NCBI GenBank assembly: GCA_016712465.1
Contig: JADJQZ010000001.1
Location: 2,976,001-3,040,000 of the forward strand
Length of the DNA stretch: 64,000 nt
Direction of reading: 5' to 3'
DNA from: Candidatus Obscuribacter sp.
GTDB lineage: Bacteria; Cyanobacteriota; Vampirovibrionia; Obscuribacterales; Obscuribacteraceae
Under the pieces are notes generated by a model. The model worked only from the letters and a program-made list of their open reading frames with translations. It was not told the origin of the DNA and ran no database searches. Both the position numbers and the translations under genes were made by a program. Each line of letters begins with the position of its first letter. Position 1 is the first letter of the stretch. Positions 17,936-26,418 of this stretch are shown one piece after another.

Positions 17936-18805
17936 TCAGATTCGAAGTTTTTTCAGAATTCTTCGAACTGTTCCGTACTCAAGGCTCTGAAGAGCATTCA
18001 GAACGTCCTCAGATCTTACATTCCTATCCGCAGATGCTGCCAGCAGAGCCGACTTATTCAAAACTTCAATCGCAATTGGAGAAAATGCCGCTTTACGCGG
18101 AGCTAGACCAGATCCTATTGCTGCAATTTCATCAAGCTCATTGCGCAACATCGCTACATCGATTTCCTTGATTGCGATTCCTTGTAGTGCAACTCCCAGC
18201 AAAAGGTGCTCGGCCGAAATAAAGTTGTGTCCACGACTTCGTACTTCTCGCTCTGCCAACATGAGTACAGCAAACACCTCACCACTAAGGCGAGACATGA
18301 TATCTGGGGAAATGGATTCATCCTGGTCCTCATTTTCTAGAGCAAAAGCACGAGGAGAGGAAATAATCTCGATAGTCATCCTTGACATGGTTTGAACATC
18401 AGAAACGCAATGGCTCAATATTTGATAGAACCCACCAGCTACATCGATAGAGGCAAGCATTAAGTGTCCGGTGGAGACTTGATGACCTTGCCCGATGCGT
18501 TTTCGTTTGTCTAAAGCGAGACCCAAGATATTAATCAGGCTATGATCGAATTCAATGCGCTCGCTAGTCACCTCCCCAAAAGGGAGTAGCCTGGATATTC
18601 GCTCGCGTACAACTTCGCCTGTTACTCCTGAATTTTTCAAAATCTCGTGCGCCATGCCATTACCTGTACTTTCCGCAAACGCAAGCAGGAGATGAACATC
18701 AGAAACTTGTGAATGTCCACATCCTTTCGCCTGGCGACCAGCTTCCTGTAGAGACCTAATGCTAGACTCTGTAAACTGACTAAACATTTTTTGCGAACCT
18801 CCCAA
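17936..18805 (-). CDS. Clp_N-domain-only protein (double Clp repeat)
   Basis: This 289-residue protein is built from two Clp amino-terminal-type helical domains without any AAA+ module. The first (about 1-75) reads FTESSIRSLQEAGRQAKGCG, then VSDVHLLLAFAES. The second (about 165-285) reads EVFAVLMLAEREVRSRGH, ISAEHLLLGVAL and then IEVLNKSALLAASADRNVRS. In ClpA/B/C this domain binds adaptors and substrates. Stand-alone copies (ClpS-adaptor-like or ClpT-like in plastids and cyanobacteria) modulate Clp proteases, so an adaptor role is possible. It converges with the rhs gene and sits 29 bp downstream of the FGE-like gene on the same strand, possibly co-transcribed. No signal peptide is seen. Confidence 0.7.
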   Translation of the reverse strand: MGGSQKMFSQFTESSIRSLQEAGRQAKGCGHSQVSDVHLLLAFAESTGNGMAHEILKNSGVTGEVVRERISRLLPFGEVTSERIEFDHSLINILGLALDKRKRIGQGHQVSTGHLMLASIDVAGGFYQILSHCVSDVQTMSRMTIEIISSPRAFALENEDQDESISPDIMSRLSGEVFAVLMLAEREVRSRGHNFISAEHLLLGVALQGIAIKEIDVAMLRNELDEIAAIGSGLAPRKAAFSPIAIEVLNKSALLAASADRNVRSEDVLNALQSLEYGTVRRILKKLRI

Positions 18806-18834
18806 AGCTTCTCATTCTCAAGACTCAGCACCGA

Positions 18835-19860
18835 CTACTTTACGCATCGAAAACCGACGTTCGAGCTACTGCTTTTGTGGTCACCTTTCCCACGAGCACC
18901 AACCATATAACGTGAACAGTATTGATTCGTACACAGAAACGATCCACCTTTCAACACGCGCTTAAACACGGACGGCTCTGTTGGATCGAAGCTGTCTGAC
19001 GGCCCGGTTGGATTGGAATCGACCTCTTTGGCGCCTTCATAGTTCGGGCGATACCAGTCTGAGCACCACTCCCAAACATTGCCGCTCATGTCGAACAAAC
19101 CAAAGCCGTTTGGCGGGAACGACTTGACAGGTGCAGTTCCATCGAAGCCATCTTCTCTGGTGTTCTGGCTTGGAAATTCGCCCTGCCAAATATTCGCCTG
19201 CCATTTACCGCCTGGTTTTAAGTTTTGGCCCCAACTGTATTTGCATCTATCTAGTCCGCCGCGTGCCGCGTATTCAAATTCTGCTTCCGTCGGAAGGCGT
19301 TTACCACTCCACTTAGCATAAGCATTCGCATCTTGCCATGCGATGTGCACAACCGGATGGTTCATTCTTCCGTTTAAATTACTGTTCGGTCCTTCTGGGT
19401 GCTGCCAGTCAGCACCAGGCACTCGCCTCCACCATTGCCAGTGATTGCTTTTGTCCACGGACTGAGGCGGGGGCGCAAAAACAAGGGCATAAGGAATGAG
19501 CAGTTCAGCCGGAACTGGTGGAATAGATCTCGACTTGGGTTTGCTTTCGGCGACAGTCTTGTATCCAGTAGCTTTGACAAACTTCGCGAATGCTTCATTT
19601 GTGACTTCCGTTTTGTCGATCCAAAATCCATTGAGGTGCACCTTGTGTACCGGTTTTGCATCATCGATTTCTGGTTCATTGCATCCCATCCAGAAGGTGC
19701 CTTCTGGAATCCAGACCATACCGTCCCGTTCATTGAGCGGTTTCTGGCAGATTTCTTTCGACTGAGCTGCATTACATACAGTACAAAGTGCCGCTAAGAG
19801 TGCAATCGCGCCAAGCCGGTGTGAGCATGCCAACTTTGTAGAATATCGGGATGTGCTCAA
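18835..19860 (-). CDS. Secreted formylglycine-generating enzyme homologue (FGE-sulfatase domain)
   Basis: The product is 341 residues. A signal peptide (hydrophobic LGAIALLAALCTVCNAAQS) precedes an FGE domain: MVWIPEGTFWMGCNEPE, FWIDKTEVTNEAFAKFV, HPVVHIAWQDANAYAKW, RLPTEAEFEYAARGG, NGFGLFDMSGNVWEWCSDWY. The C-terminus has GGSFLC followed by NQYCSRYMVGAR, placing Cys310 and Cys315 where true FGE has its copper-binding redox pair, and it ends in VGFRCVK. This makes it a candidate genuine oxidase that converts a CxPxR cysteine to formylglycine in sulfatases, unlike many FGE-fold proteins that lack the cysteines. No sulfatase is visible in the window, so its target is unknown. The secreted location suits a periplasmic client. 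Confidence 0.85.
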   Translation of the reverse strand: MSTSRYSTKLACSHRLGAIALLAALCTVCNAAQSKEICQKPLNERDGMVWIPEGTFWMGCNEPEIDDAKPVHKVHLNGFWIDKTEVTNEAFAKFVKATGYKTVAESKPKSRSIPPVPAELLIPYALVFAPPPQSVDKSNHWQWWRRVPGADWQHPEGPNSNLNGRMNHPVVHIAWQDANAYAKWSGKRLPTEAEFEYAARGGLDRCKYSWGQNLKPGGKWQANIWQGEFPSQNTREDGFDGTAPVKSFPPNGFGLFDMSGNVWEWCSDWYRPNYEGAKEVDSNPTGPSDSFDPTEPSVFKRVLKGGSFLCTNQYCSRYMVGARGKGDHKSSSSNVGFRCVK

Positions 19861-20430
19861 CGTGTTTCTAACGCCTATAAAGCAACAGTATGTAGTTATT
19901 ATTGCATGTTCGAACCGCTGCTCTGGTCTGTCCAGCAGGTGCGATCTTAATTTAAGACAGCTCGGAACGTGGCTATGACTCTTACATAGATTTGATTTTG
20001 TTAGCGCCTGGCAGAGCCGGGGGCAATTCAGCTAAGCCTGATAGAAGCATTGTATGAAGTTAGAAGCAGTAGCAGCTTGTTTTTGACGGGGACAAACCCT
20101 AATTTCTCATCACTGAGATTTCATAAGAATTCAAAATTGACCTTTCGTCAATCGAACCAGAAAGTGTTACGAAGAGGTTAGCCTTTCTACGCCCGGCAAA
20201 AATACTTGTGGACAGGCAGTGTTGCTTTATATGCCGAATTGGTTAGGCTTTGAAGAAATAGAGGATGGGCTCGTAAACAATCCGTTTGGTTTGAATTGGC
20301 GGCAGGATCTGCTGCGAGCACTTTGTCGAGTTTAAGTGTCATATAATGGAGGAGAGTTTTTCAGGAGATAGGTTCTGAAACAAGTGCTCTGCGGAGAATA
20401 ACACCGGATTCTCTCAGCAGTCAAGGCATA
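19861..20430. other. Intergenic region, no gene seen
   Basis: These 570 bp lie upstream of the FGE-like gene (whose promoter must be here) and before the first decayed rhs cassette. There is no credible ORF, RNA fold or repeat that I can support. Confidence 0.5.
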
Positions 20431-21228
20431 GTTCAGAGACCAGGCTCTGGCTGGTGGGCTGAAGGCAGTCCCCTATATCGTTCTTGCTGCCGACACTATG
20501 CAGACAATCACTGCTGGGTTCACCGCGGCTATCAACGCCGACACGAGCCTCGCTGCCATAGGCGTAAGCGTCACTTCAGTCGGCACGGCGATAACGATAA
20601 AGTCGAACTCTCAAGCAGCCACAACCTACTCGCAGTCAAAGAGCAATGGAGCTACCGAGACGATGACGCTATCGATAAATCAGAACGTACCCCAGACTGC
20701 CGCCATTTCCGGCACAGTCACAGCCGGAGACGAAATAGCCCTGACAGCCTATGACACCGGTCTGACCGGCGGGCTCCAGGCAATACCCTATACCGTGTAA
20801 TCCGGCGACACTCCCGCAACCATAGCTGCGGTTCTGGCTTCGGCTATTAATGCTAACGCCAGTCTTCAAGCGATTGCAGTCGGTGCAACGGCTTCAGGAC
20901 AGGTCATCACACTCAACTCCAATTCGCCAATCGAAACCACTTACAGAGCTTCTACCAATAGCACTGCCACGGAAGTGGTCGCTCTCAATATTCCGCCCAA
21001 TGGAGTGTAGACGGCGGCAATGGGAGGAACGATAGCGGCAGGAGGCACCCTGACCGTCACGGTCTTTGACGCAGGACTTTCCGGCGGCTCTAAAGCTAAC
21101 ACCTACACCGTGCAGACCGGAGACGCGCTTGCTTCTGTTGCCACGGGCATAGCGGCCATGCTTAATGGCGACAGTGTCTTGACCGGCATCGGTGTCTCAG
21201 CCGCGGCCGTGTCGACTGTGGTCAACAT
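20431..21228 (+). pseudogene. Decayed copy of rhs 105-aa modules
   Basis: This segment is collinear with 15663-16460 of the rhs gene (for example GACCAGGCTCTGGCTGGTGG at its left edge) and keeps the 315-bp module spacing (20711 and 21026). It carries in-frame stops at 20798-20800 (TAA, where the intact copy reads CAA) and at 21008-21010 (TAG, where it reads CAG). The alignment ends abruptly within a module after GTCGAC-TGTGGTCAA. There is no upstream shell, start or promoter. It is a silent remnant of a second rhs gene or a duplicated cassette. Confidence 0.8.
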
Positions 21229-21540
21229 GATCTCTATGGAACGAGAAGCTTACTGAGTGGTATAGACAATTCGTTTGGTGGATTTGGTGGGTACTACTCC
21301 CATTTTAGAAGTGGACTAAATCTCTCGGTTTTTAGGTGGTATAGTTCAAAGTTCGGAAGGTGGCTCAATCGGGATGAGTACGGAAGACTACCGGAAGGTT
21401 GGAACGAGGATGCTCCTTATAAACGTTTGACACTAGAAAGAGCTCACAGATTATCTCTTCATACTACCCACGGTATTTTCAATGTGAAAATACCAGGTAG
21501 AACCGGTGATAGAGAGTGGGGCGTTTGTTCCGGTAGGTAG
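21229..21540 (+). pseudogene. RHS-core fragment with a short tip
   Basis: In one open frame this encodes the end of an RHS core: FGGYYSHFRSGLNLSVFRWY, then FGRWLNRDEYGRLPEGW, followed by about 45 residues of tip to the TAG at 21538-21540. It is joined directly to the decayed modules, skipping most of the normal core, so the junction is a deletion or recombination scar. AT content is higher than in the modules, as is common for rhs tips. It is not expressible on its own. Confidence 0.65.
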
Positions 21541-21629
21541 AACACTAAAATTGGAGTCTGTTCCGGAAATGGAGTATGCCATTTATTTTGTGCAATACTG
21601 GCAAGACTGCTAGAGTCACCTTTCGTCCT

Positions 21630-23168
21630 TCCATTTTCACCGTCAACGTATACGACGCTCAACTATCAGGCGGCTCGAAAGCCATAAGCTAAACGGTCGG
21701 TTCCAGCGACAAGCTAACCACCATAGCGACAAACATCGCCGCAGCTCTGAATGCCGACACCGACCTGCAAGGGATAAATTTGAGCGCCACCTCCAGCGGC
21801 ACGGTAATAAACATTCTCTCTGCCTCAACTCCCGCTACATCCTATACATCTAGCCTGAGCGGTGGAGCAATCGAAACCGTTTCCCTGGCGCCCTCAACAA
21901 GCGCTAATCTGTATGGTTATAACAATCTGAACGAGCTGACCAGCATTGCCGCCGGAGGTCCAACCAGATTCCAAGGAAGCTCTAATAAAGCCCTCAAATC
22001 GGCATCCGTAGACGGCAACGCCGCTTCTCTCCCGAATACACTCACATTTAGGAAAAACGCTTCTCTTTCTAGTGGTTCCGACTCAGTTCCAGTATCCGTA
22101 ACGGATGGTTCCAACACGACTGTCAGTCAGAACTACAAGGTTTCGACAAAGGGCTCCAGCAGCGCCTCCCCCACCTTCGATGCCAATGGAAACATGACCA
22201 GCGACGGGACCAATACCTACGAGTGGGATGCCGAGAATAGGCTGATAAAGATAAATTACCCCGGGATTGGGAATAGTAGTCAGTTTGCATATGATGCAAA
22301 TGGTCGAAACATCAAAATATTGGAAGTTGTAAATGGTTCTATAACAAATACTAGTCAGTTTGTCTGGTGTGCAGGCAGGCGTCGCGAAGAGAGAGACAGC
22401 ACGGGTGCATTAACCAAGAAGTTCTTTTCCTATGGTCAGACAAGCGATGCCTCATCTCGATTTTTCCTTAAGGAACATTTGGGTTCCATTTTGGAAGTGA
22501 CCAGCTCTGGTGGCGCTATTCTGGCTCAGAACTCATTCGACCCATTTGGTCGTTCGAGCTACTCAATTGGGGCTCAATTTAGTGACTTTGGGTTTGCAGG
22601 CTATTACTCACATGGACCGAGTGGGTTGAACCTCACTACTTTTAGAAGCTACAGCCCGACGCAGAGCAGATGGCTGTCGCGTGATCCAGCAGGTGTTAGT
22701 GGTGATGCGAACTGCTACGCGTATGTAAAAAATGCTCCCAGCTTGTACACGGATTCGAATGGCTTGAGTCCGCAGGCTGTGGCTGAACCTCGGACACCGG
22801 CGCCAAGAATTTCGAGACCACCAATTGCACAAACTGCGCCAAAAGCAGGTGCAGGATTACCGCCTTGGCTTATTGCACTTTTGTTAGCCTTATCGCTTGG
22901 AGGCGAAGAACCACAGTATGACCCTGGTGAGAAACTGTTCATACCGCCAGGCGAGGTGCCTCCAAATCTTCAAGACGCCCGGGACTGTCATGATTTTTGT
23001 AAGCGCCTGCACGAGCAGCATAACCACAGCTTAGGTTGGTTGGCACATTGCTTTGAATGGTGCGATCTGGATTGCCAACCCTGGAACAAGCATGGAGGCA
23101 CCGGCCACGAAAGAAGGAGACCAGATAGATTTGATCGTTGGATAGATGAAAACCTACCAGATTTCTAG
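21630..23168 (+). pseudogene. Orphan rhs 3' cassette (partial module, core and second Cys-rich tip)
   Basis: The segment starts within a module (FTVNVYDAQLSGGSKA) and has an in-frame TAA at 21690-21692. The open part from about 21693 runs 490 codons: module end, YGYNNLNELTSI, the core block YEWDAENRLIKINYPGIGN, RHS-core GYYSHGPSGLNLTTFRSY and SRWLSRDPAG, and a tip after DSNGL. The tip contains a Pro/Ala-rich stretch, a hydrophobic segment (LPPWLIALLLALSLGG) and a C-x3-C-x16-C-x3-C-x3-C motif. It shares 41 identical bases with the intact gene (22218-22258 and 16864-16904). It has no start or promoter and looks like a silent tip donor or a displaced old 3' end. Confidence 0.7.
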
Positions 23169-23765
23169 AGACATTCCCACCGTTCGTGGTTAGCCTGTCA
23201 AGACTATCTTGATGTATGTTTGTTTATGGATCGCCTAATTGCCCAAGTGGCTCGCGATCAGCAAGCCAAACCAATTTATCAGCTTCTAATTTAAGAATCC
23301 AGGGTCGCCCGTTTGCACGGAGTCACCGAGGTAATTTGTGCTCTACAGTTACAGGTTGACCTTGAGCTACAAGAAGAGCGATACGATGAGCCAGCGCACT
23401 TTTCCGGAGCGGCGAATCTAAGTTCGCATAGCAGGTTTTGGCGCGTGGCAGAGATAGTCAGCTCCCTACAAGCGTGCGCTCTCTTGTGAGTTTGGTACAA
23501 CTCCATCTTCAACAGAGCGAAAAACATAAACGCGCAGCTACTCTATTGCAGGCGGTGCTCATAAAGGCGACTCACTATCAAAACCTAGATTTTCATTATC
23601 ATCAGGCTCCCTAAATTTTCGCGGAAGTCAATTATTCGTTTCTTCAGCGCAGGTCAAAGTCTGGAAGTGTGCCTATTTAAATGGGTTTCGCTAAAACTGT
23701 TGAAGCCGCATCACTCTACTCGAAGAATAAACTACACGGACTCGACTTTGCACGGATAGCCATCG
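23169..23765. other. Intergenic region, no gene seen
   Basis: These 597 bp follow the orphan rhs cassette. Composition is mixed and I find no supported ORF, RNA gene or repeat. It is probably decayed DNA of the rearranged region. Confidence 0.45.
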
Positions 23766-24026
23766 CTAATGGTGATTATTCTCGCGTTCTTCATGCAGCT
23801 TTCTCAATCGTGCAACTTCGACCTGATCTACATACAGAAGAAAGTGCCGGTCATCTGAAGCACCAAATGTGCCGACCACTTCCTCACCTATACTGAGAGG
23901 GATTTTGCAAATGAGAACTCCATTTGTATACCCCATATCCTTAAGGGTTACTTTATATCTTGGTCGGTCTCCTAGTTTCATTGTGACAACACAATCAACA
24001 AGATCTCCATATTCGTATTTTTTCAT
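23766..24026 (-). CDS. Small hypothetical protein (86 aa)
   Basis: I do not recognise the family. The product is hydrophilic with a beta-rich look: EYGDLVDCVVTMK, RYKVTLKDMGYTNGVLICKI, SIGEEVVGTFG, FLLYVDQVEVARL. The strand-turn pattern with LKDMGYTNGVLI followed by IGEEV is loosely like a PilZ or small beta-barrel protein, but the RxxxR motif of PilZ is missing. The ribosome site is weak. Protein-like composition and lack of overlap with other genes favour a real gene. It lies between the rhs cassettes and the kfrA remnants. It is not adjacent to either intact tip, so an immunity role is only a guess. Confidence 0.45.
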   Translation of the reverse strand: MKKYEYGDLVDCVVTMKLGDRPRYKVTLKDMGYTNGVLICKIPLSIGEEVVGTFGASDDRHFLLYVDQVEVARLRKLHEERENNHH

Positions 24027-24194
24027 GCCGCTGTTCTCATTGAGCTAATCTAGAGCCGTTAAACCGCACTTCTTATCATACAAGATGGTTCTGTTGCAAA
24101 AAATGAAAATCCGGCAGTTTCTGAATTATTAGATGGGTCAACCAAGCCATTCCGAATCCAAGAGTTTTGCCAGAAATCGATTAGTGCGAGCCCT

Positions 24195-24394
24195 CAATAG
24201 CCTCCAGGGAGCCCTGAAACAGAGCGGCAGTGGGGAGGTCCTTAACCTTCACGGCTTCAGTTTCCTTGCCAGATTCCGTTAACGCTATGCGCCAAGCACC
24301 GGCGAATATGTTCTTCACCGGGTCCAGCATCTGAAAGGAGACCGGCATCATCGGTGCCGGACGAGAAGCCAGCCAAGCCTCCAGGTACTTGTAG
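24195..24394 (-). pseudogene. Truncated, decayed copy of kfrA
   Basis: This stretch aligns with 25044-25254 of the intact kfrA gene downstream, in the same orientation. It keeps blocks such as CTTCACGGCTTCAGTTTCCT and ATCTGAAAGGAGACCGGC, with point changes and an internal deletion of about ten bases. The 5' (N-terminal DNA-binding) end is cut exactly where the left inverted repeat of the MITE-like element begins. It is non-functional. Confidence 0.8.
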
Positions 24395-24434
24395 GCTCTG
24401 AGGTGGCGAAGCTGGGTTCAGCGGCAAGTTAAAC
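24392..24434 (+). repeat. Left terminal inverted repeat
   Basis: It consists of a 16-bp block TAGGCTCTGAGGTGGC, a 14-bp variable spacer and a 13-bp block CGGCAAGTTAAAC. Its partner is 24696-24738 on the other strand. Confidence 0.75.
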
Positions 24435-24695
24435 ATCAAAAGTGGAAAGTGCCGAATATTGGAGTGGGATTGGAAAAGTACCAAGTTTCAGGCATTGGCA
24501 CCTAACTGTTTTGCATGAGAACAAGCTTTAATCGCTCTGAGAGTACCTACTCATGCCGAAAGAAGAACTTTTTTCAGACGTCAGAAACCGCAGTTGTAGC
24601 AAAAATGACATCGCGCATTCTCGTTGATCTTAGGCGCGGAAGGTTGAAAGTCACAAAAACATCTGTGAAAACAAACGCTGGTCAGAATTTGCACC

Positions 24696-24738
24696 GTTTA
24701 ACTTGCCGGTAGGCACAACCATGCCACCTCAGAGCCTA
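24696..24738 (-). repeat. Right terminal inverted repeat
   Basis: It is the reverse complement of the left repeat blocks: GTTTAACTTGCCG at 24696-24708 and GCCACCTCAGAGCCTA at 24723-24738. It ends directly against the TAA stop of kfrA. Confidence 0.75.
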
Positions 24739-25383
24739 TTATCTCTTGCCGACGCGCTTCAAAAGAGCATCGTTCTGACTGACGATTGCGGTCATTTTGC
24801 CTTTGAGTTCGGCCGCCTCTCTCACGGCCAAATCTCTTTCAGTTCGCCCTTTGGCAAGTTCCTCGCGCAGGCGAGCATTCTCGCCCTCACGGTCCACAAG
24901 CTGTCGGCGGAGTTCTTCACTTGCAGCAGTGCGAGCAGATAGTTCAGATTCAGCCTTAGAAAGCGCCGTCTGTTTTTGCTGGGCGCTTTCCTTCAGTGAG
25001 GCAATCTCAGTTGCGGAAGCTTCTGCCGCCAGCTCCAGTTTCTCAATAGCCTCCAGGGCGCCCTGAAGCTGAGCGGCAGCATTCTTGAGGTCTTCTGCCG
25101 CCTTAATCTTCACGGCTTCAGTTTCCTTCGCCGATTCCATCAGTGCCATGCGCCAGGCACCAGCAAAGATGTTCTTCACCTGGTCCGGCATCTGAAAGGA
25201 GACCGGCGCCAACGGTGCCGGTCGAGAGGCCCGCCAGGCTTCCAGGTACTTGTAGACTGTGGTGTAGCTACCGCGGCCAAGCGCAGTCTGCACCGCCAAA
25301 GCCGTTACTTCTTTTCCCTCAGCTGCTAGCCCATCGGCGACCTCGAATAGTTCGCCCTGGTCGATGTTCGGTCCCCTGGTCAT
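24739..25383 (-). CDS. kfrA: KfrA-like plasmid-type DNA-binding protein
   Basis: This 214-residue protein has the KfrA_N arrangement: a winged/HTH region near residues 10-55 (ELFEVADGLAAEGKEVTALA, then LGRGSYTTVYKYLEAWRAS) followed by a long alanine/glutamate-rich coiled coil (about 85-200). KfrA proteins of broad-host-range plasmids bind their own promoter and form filaments that help partitioning. I chose the ATG at 25383 because the conserved MTRGP start lies there; the upstream extension is hydrophobic, unlike the family, and overlaps the operator. A palindrome 38 bp upstream supports autoregulation. A kfrA gene on this contig, next to a resolvase and a decayed copy, points to plasmid-derived or integrated DNA. 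Confidence 0.8.
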   Translation of the reverse strand: MTRGPNIDQGELFEVADGLAAEGKEVTALAVQTALGRGSYTTVYKYLEAWRASRPAPLAPVSFQMPDQVKNIFAGAWRMALMESAKETEAVKIKAAEDLKNAAAQLQGALEAIEKLELAAEASATEIASLKESAQQKQTALSKAESELSARTAASEELRRQLVDREGENARLREELAKGRTERDLAVREAAELKGKMTAIVSQNDALLKRVGKR

Positions 25384-25420
25384 TGCTGAGCCCTCTGTGA
25401 TGCTTTTGGCATTGTACGAT

Positions 25421-25444
25421 AGTAATAGTTTCTTTACTATTACT
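25421..25444. promoter_or_regulatory. Putative KfrA operator
   Basis: There is a perfect 8-bp palindrome, AGTAATAG (25421-25428) and CTATTACT (25437-25444), with an 8-bp spacer. It is followed by further ACTATTATTAC-like half-sites up to 25455. It lies just upstream of the kfrA ATG, where KfrA-type proteins are known to bind inverted repeats in their own promoter. Confidence 0.55.
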
Positions 25445-25470
25445 ACTATTATTACGATCGAGACGACAAG

Positions 25471-25491
25471 AAACCCCAAAAGCCTGATTTT
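25471..25491. repeat. Direct repeat copy 1 flanking the recombinase gene
   Basis: AAACCCCAAAAGCCTGATTTT matches the copy at 26241-26261 in 18 of 21 positions. The two copies are 770 bp apart and bracket the serine recombinase gene. Confidence 0.45.
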
Positions 25492-25612
25492 ATTGGCTTA
25501 GCGCTTATGGACACCCTCGCGGCAACGCCACCTTCCTTATCATCTCTTCAAAGACAGACAGGTGCAAACCGGGAAGTCGACAACAGACTTGGCCCTCGGC
25601 GGACAGTTTTTG

Positions 25613-26200
25613 CTAGCGGCCAAGGACCGAGTCCCGTACCCGCAGAATCGTCTGCCTGGATGTATTGAACTCCCGAGCTACCTCGGCCACGGCGACACCA
25701 GCCCTCAATCTCTTCAGCACCGCCTTGCGCTCCGCCTGGTCCAACGATGGCGGCCGACCAAACTGCTTGCCGGTGGCCCTGGCCCTCGCTATGCCAGATT
25801 TAGTTCTCTCTACCAGGAGGTCCTTCTCGAACTCGGCAACGGCGGCAATCACCTGCATGGTCATCTTCCCTGCAGCGCTGGTCAAATCCACCCCTCCGAG
25901 AGCCAGACAATGAACCCTCACGCCATGTCCGGCCAGAAGTTCCACAGTCGCACGCACATCCATTGCATTTCGCCCCAGGCGGTCAAGCTTGGTGACCACC
26001 AGGACGTCGCCCTTCTCCATCCTATCCACCAGCTTCATGAAGCCTGGGCGCTCTGTGGCCGCCACTGAGCCGCTGATGTTTTCCTCAATCAGCCGGCGAC
26101 TTTCAACCTTGAAGCCCGCCGCCTTTATCTCAAGAGCCTGATTCTTAGGGCTCTGGTCAGCGGTTGAAACCCTACAATATGCAAAAACTCGTGCCATCAA
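25613..26200 (-). CDS. Serine recombinase (resolvase/invertase family)
   Basis: This 195-residue site-specific recombinase has the catalytic serine at about residue 12 in YCRVSTADQ. The family blocks LVVTKLDRLGRN, LTSAAGKMTMQVIAAVAEFE and RTKSGIARARATGKQFGRPP follow, and a C-terminal helix-turn-helix (VAEVAREFNTSRQTILRV) completes it. The length is typical of Tn3 resolvases and Pin-type invertases. The gene is flanked by imperfect 21-bp direct repeats, and a 10-bp inverted repeat lies just upstream of its start, where res or operator sites are usually found. It is isolated from any transposase and is likely responsible for rearrangement in this accessory block (inference). Confidence 0.9.
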   Translation of the reverse strand: MMARVFAYCRVSTADQSPKNQALEIKAAGFKVESRRLIEENISGSVAATERPGFMKLVDRMEKGDVLVVTKLDRLGRNAMDVRATVELLAGHGVRVHCLALGGVDLTSAAGKMTMQVIAAVAEFEKDLLVERTKSGIARARATGKQFGRPPSLDQAERKAVLKRLRAGVAVAEVAREFNTSRQTILRVRDSVLGR

Positions 26201-26204
26201 ACCC

Positions 26205-26265
26205 GTCCAAAAGTGGCGTACGGATTATACCCACCATCCGAAACCTCAAAAGCCTACTTTTGGAC
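26205..26265. promoter_or_regulatory. Putative recombinase binding site (inverted repeat)
   Basis: GTCCAAAAGT (26205-26214) and ACTTTTGGAC (26256-26265) form a perfect 10-bp inverted repeat with a 41-bp spacer, directly upstream of the recombinase start at 26200. The position fits a res subsite or operator of a resolvase. The spacing is longer than in the Tn3 paradigm. Confidence 0.4.
26241..26261. repeat. Direct repeat copy 2 flanking the recombinase gene
   Basis: AAACCTCAAAAGCCTACTTTT is the partner of 25471-25491. It overlaps the right arm of the inverted repeat, so the repeat could be a recombinase recognition sequence. Confidence 0.45.
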
Positions 26266-26418
26266 AGGCAAAAACACCCAGCCCGAAACCGTTCCCTTTC
26301 GAACAGACAAATCACTGGAACAAATTGCGCGGCCCGCTCCAGTGTTTATCAGGCAGCGAGGAGAGCACTTTCGTTCAATTGCTACAGCCTCAACATGAGG
26401 AAATGAACCAGTCCGCTA

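Larger units (their letters stand above)
24392..24738. mobile_element. MITE-like element with 43-bp inverted ends and TA at both borders
   Basis: The 347-bp unit is bounded by inverted repeats at 24392-24434 and 24696-24738. Read inward, both start TAGGCTCTGAGGTGGC, continue with 14 variable bases, and end CGGCAAGTTAAAC (34 of 43 identical). The outermost bases are TA on each side, the target duplication typical of IS630/Tc1-mariner elements. The left border falls at a TA that also exists in intact kfrA (ACTTGTAGACTG), consistent with insertion into a kfrA copy. The right border instead abuts the stop of the intact kfrA, so flanking sequence was lost later. The 261-bp interior encodes no transposase. 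Confidence 0.65.

Noticed and set aside
23766..24026. 86-residue gene as an RHS immunity protein
   Set aside because: It is on the opposite strand, about 600 bp from the nearest (decayed) tip and not adjacent to the intact one.
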